Below, one piece after another: positions 11,401 to 19,850 of a stretch of 64,000 nt of DNA. The notes below the pieces were generated by a model that saw nothing but the letters and a program-made list of their open reading frames with translations, was not told the DNA's origin and searched no databases. Made by a program: the position numbers and the translations under genes. Numbering within the stretch: the first letter of the stretch is position 1; each line of letters starts with the position of its first letter. The DNA comes from Burkholderia pseudomultivorans (GTDB lineage Bacteria; Pseudomonadota; Gammaproteobacteria; Burkholderiales; Burkholderiaceae): NCBI RefSeq assembly GCF_001718415.1, contig NZ_CP013378.1, positions 1 through 64,000 on the forward strand, read 5' to 3'.

Positions 11401-14328
11401 TGCCCTCGACGCCTGTGAAAGTTGATGGCTAAACGTGTAGCTTTCCCCATCCTGTTCGAAGAGACGATACCAAGGCAACTTATCGAAACGTTTCAGGCCG
11501 ACTTCGTCGAATGGATGAATGCCCAACTTGATGAACTCCTTCACGAGTTCGCCAAGCGATTGCGACTCGTCATTGCTTTGCAGGAGGTGGCTTAGCTTGA
11601 CCTTCGATCTATCTCGCGCGTCACCGCCCTGCTGCTTGTATTTTCTTGCGAGTCCGACAAGCTCGTCTGATTTATCTTCGGCTATCAGTTGTTGCATGCG
11701 CTGCGAGAATTGCTCTTGCGTCATCCAATCTTTCCGAAGTTGCTCGACGGCACGTTTCGCGACGGTGACAAGAACCTCTCGACGAAGATCCCGCAAATGC
11801 AGCCGTTCGACTTCCAACGCCTGATTCGCAGCGTCCTGCCGGCTATCTGAAAATACGATGCCCTTCGGCTCGGCACCAACTGCATGCAACAGTTCGAACA
11901 GTTCCGTTGCGACAAGTTGAGAGGCTTTGGTGACACCGGTTCTGAACGCACGAATAGGGGACCGGGATCGACTTGTCGCAGGACGGTTCGAATAATCGGT
12001 ACCGCAGTTCGGACAACAGAAAGGCTGTGCCGTTGCCTTTCCCACGGTTTTGCCTTTGCTGGAAGCTGCGGGTGGATTCTGGAAGTACAAGTACCCTCCA
12101 ATGTTCCCGGGGGGTACGTCCCGACCTCGCGTGACAACGCCTGTATCCACATGGAGGTGCGCATGCTCCCATCGATCGTAGTCTTTCTCGGATTTCGCAC
12201 ACTCCTCGCGACGAGGCCAGAACACTGCGAACTCATCGAGCGTCATCCGATCGTAGTACTCCGACGCAGCACGTTCGGGCAAATGCTCCAAGTCCGCCGA
12301 TGCCGGGAGGAGCTCGGTGGCCGGAGTCAAACTGCTCTTCTGACCTCGTTGACCACCTACAAATAAATCACCGCAGGCCTCGCAATACAGAAGCTCGAAG
12401 AGCCTGCTGCCACGCTTGCGCTCAGCAGAAGGGGCGGCATGTGTGAGCCCTCGCTCCACGGTCAGATGTCTGAATCGCGTCTCTTTACCGACAAGATACG
12501 GCGCGGCGAACAGCCCTTCGATGTTTCGAATGAAGGAATGCATTCGAAACGCCGGCGTATCCGGATGCACTCGGACCGGCCATAACCCTGATTCCGGCAG
12601 AGCGCGGGCGAGCATGAGCCCTCGAAGGGCGTCTTCGCCGTTCTGAGTTTGGCTTCCGAAGATTCGCTGAGCGACATGGATGACGGAAAACGCTCGCACA
12701 CCGTCTCCGTCGCGACAAGCATCGGTCAGGATTGCCGCTGCCCTTTCGGCGAGACGCTTGATGCACTCTTCCATCGATCCGGCCTCCACACCCAAGGCGC
12801 GTCCGGCCAGCTTAATTCGCTCGTCGAGCGAGGCGTCCTCTTTGAGTCGCGCGATAAAACCGCTAGCCGGATCGATAGCTTCTCGAAAGAGCGCAGTGAA
12901 CGGTTCAGGATCGACTTTGGCAAGTGCTCCCTTAGGAATCGCCGCCACACCGCGAACAACGCATTCGGCCCAAAAGTCAGGAGACGTAGAGCCGGCATCG
13001 GAGGGGCCGCGGCTAGTTCCGAAAGGCGCGAACAGATCTCTGAGATACGTGCGAGATTGAATACCGGGATCTCCGTCCATCGGCAGAGAGGCCGACGACG
13101 CGAGTATCCTCAGTTTATGGCGGTGCTCCGGAGCGTCGAGCCCCAATCGCTCGATCAGCGCCTTGATGAGAAAAGCTATTTCCGTGCCGGCGGACCCTCT
13201 AATGAGGTGAAGCTCGTCGAAAACAAGATAGAAGAATGCGTCTTCGCTGGACTGCAACCACGTTTTGGTCTGCTCGAAGATTGGGTCTTCAACCTCTCGC
13301 GACAGCATTGCACCCAGCATAGACGCGTTCGTGACCAGGATATCTGGTGGCGCGGCTTGCATGTCCCATCGTGACGACATCTCCCCGCCATCCGCTGAAG
13401 GAAAAATGTATCGCGTCAGATCCGGCACTCGAGTTCCGTTCGCTTCCGCCAGCTCCTTCTGCTTGTCATCATGCGAGCGGGCCGCATTCTGGTTGCGCTC
13501 GATCGCTTGCATCGCTGCACGCAGTTTAGCGCCACGTCGCGAGCGCCGTTCCCTCTCCTGCTTCTCTGCTGCCAGTCTGGGATGGGTTTCGTGCCCGGTA
13601 ACGGGGCTTGCGCTCGTATATTGGCCAAAAAAAATCCTATTCCCAGAAAAGCGTTCATCCATCACCTTTCTGGCTTCTTCCGAATCCAGCGTCCGGCGTA
13701 AGCGAACCATTTGATCTTCGACGAGCGCATTCATCGGATAGAGCACGAGCGCCCGAACTGCAGCGGGCCTGGATTCACCGGCACGCCTTGAAACCCAACG
13801 CGAATTCGGCGTCTTCCACCAATCTGATTGCAAGTAGCTCGACGACGGCGCGGGCCAATTCACAGCCTCGTTCGCGAGCGCCGCCAAAACTGGCAGCATG
13901 AAGCTCTCCGTTTTTCCTGATCCGGTTCCTGACGTCACTATTCCGGGATGGCCGGGCAACAAGCCGCGTCGCAACATTTCGACCTGGTGACGATAGGGCG
14001 CGTAGAACGACTCTCGTCGAATAGGGCCGCTGTGAGGTTTACCCTCGAACAGTCCCGACAATGCCAGTTCCGCAAACGCCACGCGCCCCGCTTTGCTGAG
14101 AGGAGCGAGGGGCCCGTCGTTCCTGTCCGCAAGATCTTCGATCTTTTCGTCATGAGCCTCGTATCGTAGGACGGGCTCGATATATGGTTCAGTCGCAAGC
14201 ACGTTGACAGCCTCTAAGAGCTTGCGTCGCTGCTCTGCGGTAGTCGGATCTGCTATACGAAAGTTGGTCTCTACGTAGGAAATAAAGAAGTTTCTGATAC
14301 GAGCAAAGCCGCCAATCGGATCAAGCAC
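8485..14328 (-). CDS. druE: DruE-like giant helicase with DUF1998-type C-terminus (Druantia)
   Basis: A 1947-residue superfamily 2 helicase. Walker A SGTGSGKTE lies at 133-141, the DEAH-like motif is DELH at 371-374, and helicase motif VI reads QRVGRAGRRGQ. Several zinc-type cysteine pairs are present (YCEACGD, CCPNCGTDY, CGNCG, CRECGS, CDDCH). The extreme C-terminus has CRSSCYRCIQRYGNRRYHGL, as in DUF1998/MrfA-like helicases. This length and architecture match DruE, the hallmark helicase of Druantia anti-phage systems. It is the last gene of druF-druG-druE, 38 bp after druG, and its stop is 8 bp from the IS end. Codon use is clearly less GC-rich than the chromosomal genes, which fits horizontal acquisition. 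An MrfA-type repair helicase is the alternative, but size and partners favour Druantia. Confidence 0.8.
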   Translation of the reverse strand: MLDPIGGFARIRNFFISYVETNFRIADPTTAEQRRKLLEAVNVLATEPYIEPVLRYEAHDEKIEDLADRNDGPLAPLSKAGRVAFAELALSGLFEGKPHSGPIRRESFYAPYRHQVEMLRRGLLPGHPGIVTSGTGSGKTESFMLPVLAALANEAVNWPAPSSSYLQSDWWKTPNSRWVSRRAGESRPAAVRALVLYPMNALVEDQMVRLRRTLDSEEARKVMDERFSGNRIFFGQYTSASPVTGHETHPRLAAEKQERERRSRRGAKLRAAMQAIERNQNAARSHDDKQKELAEANGTRVPDLTRYIFPSADGGEMSSRWDMQAAPPDILVTNASMLGAMLSREVEDPIFEQTKTWLQSSEDAFFYLVFDELHLIRGSAGTEIAFLIKALIERLGLDAPEHRHKLRILASSASLPMDGDPGIQSRTYLRDLFAPFGTSRGPSDAGSTSPDFWAECVVRGVAAIPKGALAKVDPEPFTALFREAIDPASGFIARLKEDASLDERIKLAGRALGVEAGSMEECIKRLAERAAAILTDACRDGDGVRAFSVIHVAQRIFGSQTQNGEDALRGLMLARALPESGLWPVRVHPDTPAFRMHSFIRNIEGLFAAPYLVGKETRFRHLTVERGLTHAAPSAERKRGSRLFELLYCEACGDLFVGGQRGQKSSLTPATELLPASADLEHLPERAASEYYDRMTLDEFAVFWPRREECAKSEKDYDRWEHAHLHVDTGVVTRGRDVPPGNIGGYLYFQNPPAASSKGKTVGKATAQPFCCPNCGTDYSNRPATSRSRSPIRAFRTGVTKASQLVATELFELLHAVGAEPKGIVFSDSRQDAANQALEVERLHLRDLRREVLVTVAKRAVEQLRKDWMTQEQFSQRMQQLIAEDKSDELVGLARKYKQQGGDARDRSKVKLSHLLQSNDESQSLGELVKEFIKLGIHPFDEVGLKRFDKLPWYRLFEQDGESYTFSHQLSQASRASLNGEILEEQYELVDDVIFANTFFALEETGLAYPTVSGTSGSDVEELDAWLRVFASAWRVRNNRFVNADSLNEWVSGGDVKHKRTVKFAEKVFGSSGFVDGLSRVLQNLSDKGHRSGIFEIGDLYLKVAEETDPYWRCGNCGRVHLHLGLKRCTRCATALSTEHTGKVSELWASNFLARRIVRGANDDVSRFRLRVEELTGQTDDFAARLRSFKGIFVGNETEIERRATEIDMLSVTTTMEVGIDIGALQSVYQGNMPPQRFNYQQRVGRAGRRGQAFSFVVTFCRGRSHDAYYFAHPSAITGDAPPPPFLAVTHDPIPLRLMRKVWLRAAFAVLRDSCAEHGREYPGDLLVPPDVHGEYVTTNDYYFDETSNWPHKLRHALLQTIAVRDKYLETATFDPLQRERLRASATVDGLLQEIASLKAQAPAASFGLARFLAEQGLLPMYGMPTRVRDLYLGLRDRKDNALEDAEWSTMDRDLDLAVFEYAPGSILVKDKLKHTVIGFTGALSDPQPRRGVGLEARVVSNWKESTSYIAFCRECGSAKHSDHMPASAIACDDCHREIDAEDFHTYVTPAAFRTDFKPKSEVDDIGRMAVRTVATVLHEGERVDCGGISVRRGADATIMQLNNGVAGDDDEGQRFTVALAQSNSFAGGVSIVGDQAIEVSYLDRQRGLWNVDASSRQQFGLVAKKKTEALYLELREFDRRLTLDRVARIGDSSHLATRAAAISATQILVQKAALELDVSADEFDALEPRLRSGLPMLQMADSLINGSGLCRRLGESVSQGRPPKIVEILHSILDDAAAWPLLDILSVDREGAHTERCRSSCYRCIQRYGNRRYHGLLDWRLGLAYLRAMSNPEYACGLGKGDDVFPEIVGWKDWAHELAQSVADMRKGTLRYQSLPHSGLPCLTVTNLEGVTVSRIAVVHPLWRVDEDYAKAILGKDWSEELDYVDTFVLERRPLREIAKRIHDQA

Positions 14329-14366
14329 GAGGGTTCTCCACGGTTACGCGAATGGTTTGTACAACC

Positions 14367-16508
14367 TTAGTTCTTTGATGCTCTAAACAACGAAGCGATA
14401 GAACTGACGGAAGCGCTGGCGTGCTGACTTAGACGACTAGCCTCCAGACAAGCTCGTGTCGCACGCATTGCGGAATCGATCGTCAGGCCATCGATCGACG
14501 CAATCATCAAAGATGCCCCGACCGACAAGTCACTTATCCAAGGGTCTGGCCGAAGGTCCCGACAATGCTTCGGGCTGAGCAAGACAGCCGCAAGTGCACG
14601 CGAGTCACCGTCGATTGCATTCTTGACGTCCAAGGTGACGCCTGAATTCCGCAAGGCATGTGCTTCGTCGTTGTCGCTATCGCCGATGGTCACGCAAAAG
14701 AGCATCTTTCGTGGCAGATTCCCACGCCGGGCCTGGTCGGCGAGCGCTGGGTACCAATAGCGGGCGGCGGAATTTTCCGCACCGTCAACGATGGCCAAAG
14801 TAGTTGGCGTGGCATCATCTGCATGAGCATCCATGGCTCGCCCCAATGACGTGGGAATGCGAAGGCCAGCGCGCATCCAAAGATCTTCGACGCAAATGAT
14901 GGTGGGATCTGCGACCAACGATGCGCGCGTTCCCGAAGAGAACATCGCCTCGGCGACACGCAGGAAATCATCTACCTGCGGTCCCCTCAGTATGGGTACA
15001 TCGGCAGCGAGCATCAGCGTCACGAAGTGCTCCATCAGCTCCTTGCCGCTGGGTGTCAACAAAGCGCAGTTTTGAATCACATCATGTACGTCTTTGCACG
15101 GGAGCGGTTCTGCCCTGCTGGGCGCGGCAACAGGAAGTATGAAGTGCGACAGCGTTGCCGAAGTGACTGCGGAAACCTTGCTCTTACGATTTTCTATCTC
15201 CTCAAGTTGGCGCTCGGTAGCTGAAATTTTTTCAGTCAGAGTAGATATCGCCCCCTCAAGGCTGATCCTTTTGTTCTCGAGAACGGCAATAGATTCAGAC
15301 AATGAATCACGTTGTTGCGACAGTTCGTTGACGACCTCCTGCGCGCGGTTTTTGCGATCTTCAACCTCGCGTACGATTTCGACTTCGCGCTTCGCACGCA
15401 GATCGCCGAGCTCTTCTTTTAGTTTCTGCTCCTCCTCCGTTCGTCGTTTGGCAAACGCTCGCTGCTGCGCCAGTTCGTCTTCGCGGATACGAAGATCAAG
15501 CTTTGATTTCCATTCATTCTCGGAAGTCTGCAGTTCTTGATTTATTTCTGCCAGCCGTTTGCCACGCAACGCCTCCATATCGTGGTGCAGCTCACGCTGT
15601 AGGCGCGCTTGAATCGCCGCTCGCTCTTGCTCTGCAATGTCCGTGATCTCTTTTTCGATAAGACGCGAGATCACAGGCGATGATTGCAGGGCTTCCGCGA
15701 GTTCTCTAATGCGATCGCGGTTCACCAGCAGTGCTTTGGCGAGTTCGCCGCTACGTAGCGCCTCGTACGCCGAAAGCACATCCGAGGAATTAACGGCGCT
15801 GCGGTTTTGGTGGGTTTCCGCATGCCCCAAAAGCGACTTCACTAGCGCATCAACTCGGGCGTCATACGCGCCTGGCAGTGATTTCAGGACCCTCGTTATG
15901 TAATCCTCGTCGGGCGTCCAGTCGTAGACCGCGGTAGGCTCGGCTTCTGGAGAAAGATCGTATAGCTGGATGTGGCTCTCGGCGTCGGGCATCTCGAGTA
16001 GGCCTTCTGCGCCAAACGGATATACGGCAAGGGGCCCCAGGCTAGACGCAAGGCGCATGAGATTTCCCGAACGAACAAGTTCCGCCTTGATCACTTCGTG
16101 CTGTCGGGTCCGAATGATCCACATGCCATTCTGGCCCGACACGGGCACACCGTCGATTTTCAGAGCGGCTCGCACATCGTCAATCGATCTAAGGTGCGAC
16201 AGATCCAGATAGTTAAAGAGACGCCAATGATGAGCCCCCTTGTAATGAACCTGGGCGTTGCCGTTGTTGCGCGCGACTTGTAACGCGACCCAATCGTTCT
16301 CCCGCAGCAATTTCGTTTCGGCACCGCGAATCTCGACAAGGCCTTTCCTTGGAAAAAGCCTGTCTGGGTTTCGAACTAGCGTCCACTCGGTGCCCGATCG
16401 ACTGGCGGAGATCGCTACAAGGACAATAACGTCCGTACGGCTGACACAGCGCCCGGCATAAATAGGGATGGCGGCTTCGTTCGTTCGCCCCAAGGTCATG
16501 TCACTCAT
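14367..16508 (-). CDS. druG: DruG-like coiled-coil protein with degenerate AAA+-like C-terminus
   Basis: A 713-residue protein of the putative Druantia operon. Residues 1-240 form an N-terminal globular region. About 280-445 is a long charged coiled coil (for example RLQRELHHDMEALRGKRLAE and QRDSLSESIAVLENKRISLE). The C-terminal part looks like a AAA+ domain: VPILRGPQVDDFLRVA at 504-519 lies where a P-loop should be but lacks GxGK[ST], and TLAIVDGAENS at 570-580 resembles a Walker B strand. It probably does not hydrolyse ATP by itself and may act as a scaffold; this is inference. Its ATG overlaps the druF stop by 4 bp (ATGA), indicating translational coupling. The name rests on gene order (M-F-G-E in type II Druantia) and size, not on a recognised domain. 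Confidence 0.65.
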   Translation of the reverse strand: MSDMTLGRTNEAAIPIYAGRCVSRTDVIVLVAISASRSGTEWTLVRNPDRLFPRKGLVEIRGAETKLLRENDWVALQVARNNGNAQVHYKGAHHWRLFNYLDLSHLRSIDDVRAALKIDGVPVSGQNGMWIIRTRQHEVIKAELVRSGNLMRLASSLGPLAVYPFGAEGLLEMPDAESHIQLYDLSPEAEPTAVYDWTPDEDYITRVLKSLPGAYDARVDALVKSLLGHAETHQNRSAVNSSDVLSAYEALRSGELAKALLVNRDRIRELAEALQSSPVISRLIEKEITDIAEQERAAIQARLQRELHHDMEALRGKRLAEINQELQTSENEWKSKLDLRIREDELAQQRAFAKRRTEEEQKLKEELGDLRAKREVEIVREVEDRKNRAQEVVNELSQQRDSLSESIAVLENKRISLEGAISTLTEKISATERQLEEIENRKSKVSAVTSATLSHFILPVAAPSRAEPLPCKDVHDVIQNCALLTPSGKELMEHFVTLMLAADVPILRGPQVDDFLRVAEAMFSSGTRASLVADPTIICVEDLWMRAGLRIPTSLGRAMDAHADDATPTTLAIVDGAENSAARYWYPALADQARRGNLPRKMLFCVTIGDSDNDEAHALRNSGVTLDVKNAIDGDSRALAAVLLSPKHCRDLRPDPWISDLSVGASLMIASIDGLTIDSAMRATRACLEASRLSQHASASVSSIASLFRASKN

Positions 16509-19039
16509 ATTGTTAGTCGTCCATTAAGCCACTGTGTGCGAAAGCGTCCTTCAGATCGCCTTATCAGAGATTCTCTGAATCCGTCTTCCGTGGCCTCTGT
16601 TTTACTTAAAAGAATGCAGCTCGGCAGCAGGCGTGCCAAACCTCTCAAGTCCTCTCTCAATGCGGGGTACACGTAAAGACCATCCATCATTCCCGCGCAT
16701 CGCATAGCTCGACGCCTCAGATCGGCTGCGATGAAATTAGGTAAAGCGCCATCGTTGCTTATTCGTAGAAGTGCGTCGCCCCGTTCTTCGAACAAAGGCA
16801 CCTTCGCGGCAGCATGAGCAGCGGCAATGGCTGCCGTGCGAGAGAGATAGAGAACCCTTCCCGCCGAGCTCGTCACTTCGAAAAGATCGTGGTCCCGCTG
16901 TGCTTTGTGTATGAGGCGAGTCAATGTAGTCGTTCCACGATGTTCCGATCTCTTTAAGAATCGCTTGGCCCCCCAGTCCCAGAAATCTGCAGCTTCATAC
17001 GCAATCGCAATGCGCGGCGTGCTTTGGAATGCGAGCGGCTTCTGCACCGCGCTTTCCGGATCGGGCACGATTGGCCAATCAAGCTGAGCAGCGATATCAG
17101 CAGCCGCAAGGCCAGTTGCACCAATAGTCGGCGGCGCCCACGGTCCTATTCCCAGTCTACGAAAACACGTTCCTCCACGCGCTTCAACGACCAAGCGGAA
17201 TCGATCAACAAGGCGCTCGCATAGCGCGCCTTCGATTTGTACTATCGGATGCTGCGAGGACGGAAGTTCGAGAAGACGTGGAGGAACGAGCGTCCAGCTG
17301 CGTCCACGCCACCCGCCACGTAACCGTGGTTCGATAATTCCACCGTCTCGCAGAATTTGAAGCAAGGACCACGAATTCATCTCATCGCTTGCGCGCGAGA
17401 GCATATGAATGAGGGCAGCTTCCTCCCATCCGGCTGCTCCGCTTGCATACACAGCCTCCAAAAGATCTAAACATTCGAGTGCCCCGTTCTCCCAAAGAAA
17501 CTGTTCGTTCGACTTGATAGGGTGGAGTGGGCGCTTCTCCGACTGCCAATCGTTCAATCTCTCCAGCCGGTACCGACCGCCGTCACAAATGGAATGTGGA
17601 ACGGCTTGGGAGGAGAACGTAAGCCGAAGACTCCAGTCGGAGTGTCTATCTCCATGCTCGGATCCCGGGGATATCGTGAAAGAGCCATCTAGATGGGCGG
17701 CCGACTCGAGTTGTCCGTTCGGAGTCACCTCGAAAGCGCCAGTGGCGTCCTCAGAGCGGATGACATGATGGCGCTTTGAGTCTGATTCAAGGCGAGGCAG
17801 AAATGCTTGCCGCCCCAACCAGCCGACACCGACCCTGATCCCGCCATTCGCAGATGCTCGAAAAACCTGGTCGCTCTTAAACGCAGCGAACCCAGCAGTG
17901 CGTAAGACGTCGATCGCTTTCTGTGCGGCTATCGGCTTGGACGTAAAGATCCAATCCTTTTCTTCGCGCAGATTGCCTAACCGGCCTCCAATCGCACGTC
18001 TATGGCTAGTGGAGACGACCACGATGACCTCGCCCGACACGTCGCGGATTTCGCGATCTAAGGACCAGCGCCCCATTCCAGTGTGTCTAAAAAAAAGTAA
18101 GCCACCCCTGCAGCTGGCCGAAAAATTCGCGCTCTGCGCGGCATTCTCAGCGGTCAGCGCATCATGCAATGTCTGATAGACGCGACCACCATCGTCCTGC
18201 GACGAATCTGCGATATAAATCCGACTCTCGTCTTCCTCATAGAGCATATCAATCTCTACAAGCCTTCGATCTAGTCGGTGCACTTGCGAGCCGACCTCCG
18301 TAATCAATCTCCAGAAACGATGATCAGCAAGCGCGCGCTTTTGCTGAAAATAGGCATGCTCGAACTCGTCGAAAGCCTTAGCCAACCCCCACGAAAGCGT
18401 TTTACCTATGCGAAACCGTTGAAATAGATTGATGGTTGCAAGTGGACTGTCCAGGGCTTGTGGCTGCTCAAGCAGAAAATTCCTGGCCATTCGAGCGTCG
18501 GAACGGTTGGGGAATGACAATCGGCGCGTGTAGCCAATTTGCGTCCAACCACCAGGATCGGGTAAGACCAGTCTTCGGAAACCGTCACCAGCGTTGACGC
18601 GTCGCGCAAGCCATTCCCTCAGCTCCTCCCACATGTCGGCGATGCCTTTGAGCTGCACGAAAGTGTGGTGGGATTCGAGCCATAACGCCAGCCGTTCACG
18701 ATACGCGCCCGCGCTGTGATATTCGCCGTCGAGCAAACTATCGACGAAAAGTGTTGCGGCAAGGTAGACGAAAAAATTCGGTGCCGACGCGCTCGAAAAA
18801 CGTTGCGAGCCGCTTGAAAGCGACTGAACAAATAGATTATCGCGCTGTAATTGCCGCTGGAAAGCAACGGCGACCTCGTCCTCTGCATCTGCTGGAGCGC
18901 CCAGTGCGGCAGCTAAAGTCGCAGGCGTAATTTCAAACGAGCGAATGTCGGTAGATTCGCCCGTAGAGTCGACTCGCAGGAAGTAGTCGACCAGTTCCCT
19001 CTCCCACGCCTCGAACGTGGTTGGTGCGCGCCAAGACAT
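16505..19039 (-). CDS. druF: DruF-like protein, Druantia operon
   Basis: An 844-residue soluble protein with no domain I can name. It starts MSWRAPTTFEAWERELVDYF, is rich in Trp and Arg, and has no signal peptide, membrane segment or Walker motif. It is the first gene of the three-gene minus-strand operon and overlaps druG by 4 bp. Position between a cytosine methyltransferase and druG-druE, together with its length, matches DruF of type II Druantia (druM-druF-druG-druE), where its role is unknown. The ATG at 19039 lacks a strong ribosome binding site. Its upstream region is shared with the divergent RHH-methyltransferase operon, so both may be controlled together. Confidence 0.6.
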   Translation of the reverse strand: MSWRAPTTFEAWERELVDYFLRVDSTGESTDIRSFEITPATLAAALGAPADAEDEVAVAFQRQLQRDNLFVQSLSSGSQRFSSASAPNFFVYLAATLFVDSLLDGEYHSAGAYRERLALWLESHHTFVQLKGIADMWEELREWLARRVNAGDGFRRLVLPDPGGWTQIGYTRRLSFPNRSDARMARNFLLEQPQALDSPLATINLFQRFRIGKTLSWGLAKAFDEFEHAYFQQKRALADHRFWRLITEVGSQVHRLDRRLVEIDMLYEEDESRIYIADSSQDDGGRVYQTLHDALTAENAAQSANFSASCRGGLLFFRHTGMGRWSLDREIRDVSGEVIVVVSTSHRRAIGGRLGNLREEKDWIFTSKPIAAQKAIDVLRTAGFAAFKSDQVFRASANGGIRVGVGWLGRQAFLPRLESDSKRHHVIRSEDATGAFEVTPNGQLESAAHLDGSFTISPGSEHGDRHSDWSLRLTFSSQAVPHSICDGGRYRLERLNDWQSEKRPLHPIKSNEQFLWENGALECLDLLEAVYASGAAGWEEAALIHMLSRASDEMNSWSLLQILRDGGIIEPRLRGGWRGRSWTLVPPRLLELPSSQHPIVQIEGALCERLVDRFRLVVEARGGTCFRRLGIGPWAPPTIGATGLAAADIAAQLDWPIVPDPESAVQKPLAFQSTPRIAIAYEAADFWDWGAKRFLKRSEHRGTTTLTRLIHKAQRDHDLFEVTSSAGRVLYLSRTAAIAAAHAAAKVPLFEERGDALLRISNDGALPNFIAADLRRRAMRCAGMMDGLYVYPALREDLRGLARLLPSCILLSKTEATEDGFRESLIRRSEGRFRTQWLNGRLTI

Positions 19040-19058
19040 GGTCTGTACTTTATCGTTG

Positions 19059-19217
19059 TCAGTGCGCAGGCAATTTACTCACCGGCGTCACCTTTCTGTT
19101 CAATCTAGCTCTAACAAGAGCATTCCCGTACTCGCAAGTGTAAAACCCACCCCCGATAATGTCGACACTGCCCCCAGGGAACTTTAATTGAAAGGAAACG
19201 CGGGCTATCTCTGACAT
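19059..19217 (-). CDS. Possible small protein upstream of druF
   Basis: A 52-codon frame starting ATG at 19217 (MSEIARVSFQLKFPGGSVDI) and ending 19 bp before the druF start. The sequence reads like a small beta-rich protein, but no clear Shine-Dalgarno is visible. The same frame continues upstream to 19469 with less natural composition. It could be a leader peptide, a small component of the defence operon, a remnant, or chance. The stretch 19218-19550 otherwise shows no gene I can support. Confidence 0.3.
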   Translation of the reverse strand: MSEIARVSFQLKFPGGSVDIIGGGFYTCEYGNALVRARLNRKVTPVSKLPAH

Positions 19218-19591
19218 CGCGAAGGCGACCTGCCCAGATCCGGTACGCTGCCAGAATCCGCGCGATTCGCCTTGGCCTGACTCAGCCGCCGACTCCGGTG
19301 GAGTAGCAATGAAACTCAGGCTGCCAACGTCGGACTTAGTGCTGGCTTGTGGAGAGCACCTACAGTAGTGTCTTGGCGCTGGATCGGTACAGCGGCAGCG
19401 GCTGGGCTTGCGGTAGATCGAGCAAACACCGCGGACAGGATAGTGCGCCAACCGATTAGATGACACCACTCACCCCAGCTTCGTCTGCCGACACGCCAAC
19501 AAGCTGGCACAGCGAGAACGAATGTACGGCGCTGGCCGACAGCGCTTGGCTTTGCGGTGACGCAACGCCATATCACGATTTCGCTGACTTT

Positions 19592-19639
19592 TACAATATT
19601 CTCTTTTGCGGTGCGCCAGAATGGCGCCACAATGGCGCC
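19592..19639 (+). promoter_or_regulatory. Promoter and operator-like repeats of the RHH-methyltransferase operon
   Basis: A -10-like TACAAT at 19592-19597 has no good -35 partner. Downstream, AATGGCGCC occurs twice, at 19620-19628 and 19631-19639. The two copies are 11 bp apart start to start, each contains the palindrome GGCGCC, and the second lies directly before the ATG of the RHH gene. Ribbon-helix-helix repressors typically bind short repeats one helical turn apart, so this is a likely autoregulatory operator. Binding is inference. Confidence 0.5.
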
Positions 19640-19640
19640 T

Positions 19641-19850
19641 ATGATGAAAACCGCCAAAGACTCGCGCGCCAAGACGGAGCGCATCACAGTGCGCCTGCCC
19701 AACGACATGCTTGCAGCGATCGACGTCGAGTGTTCTCGGCGCATCGGCAACGTGTCACGCAACACCTGGATACTCGAAGCGGTCCAGGAAAAGTTGTCGC
19801 GCGCTTGCGGCGGTGCAATCCAACAATCAGATGCCGCGAGGGGAAACTAA
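19641..19850 (+). CDS. Ribbon-helix-helix (CopG/Arc-type) DNA-binding protein
   Basis: A 69-residue protein with the RHH pattern TERITVRLPNDMLAAIDVEC followed by two helices (RIGNVSRNTWILEAVQEKLS). In this fold the strand binds the DNA groove and the helices dimerise. In-frame ATGs lie at 19632, 19641 and 19644; 19641 is an arbitrary choice. Its TAA and the methyltransferase ATG share one base (TAATG), so the two are translationally coupled. By position it is the likely regulator of the methyltransferase-nuclease operon, a role similar to the C proteins of restriction systems but with a different fold. It may also affect the divergent druFGE operon. Confidence 0.8.
   Translation: MMKTAKDSRAKTERITVRLPNDMLAAIDVECSRRIGNVSRNTWILEAVQEKLSRACGGAIQQSDAARGN

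Noticed and set aside
19551..19613. TTTGCGGTG twice (19551-19559, 19605-19613) as operator repeats
   Set aside because: Spacing of 54 bp and lack of symmetry make it weaker than the GGCGCC pair; kept out as probably chance.
19460..19849. N-terminal extension of the methyltransferase
   Set aside because: The extra 130 residues lack protein character and overlap the RHH gene; TAATG coupling marks 19850 as the start.
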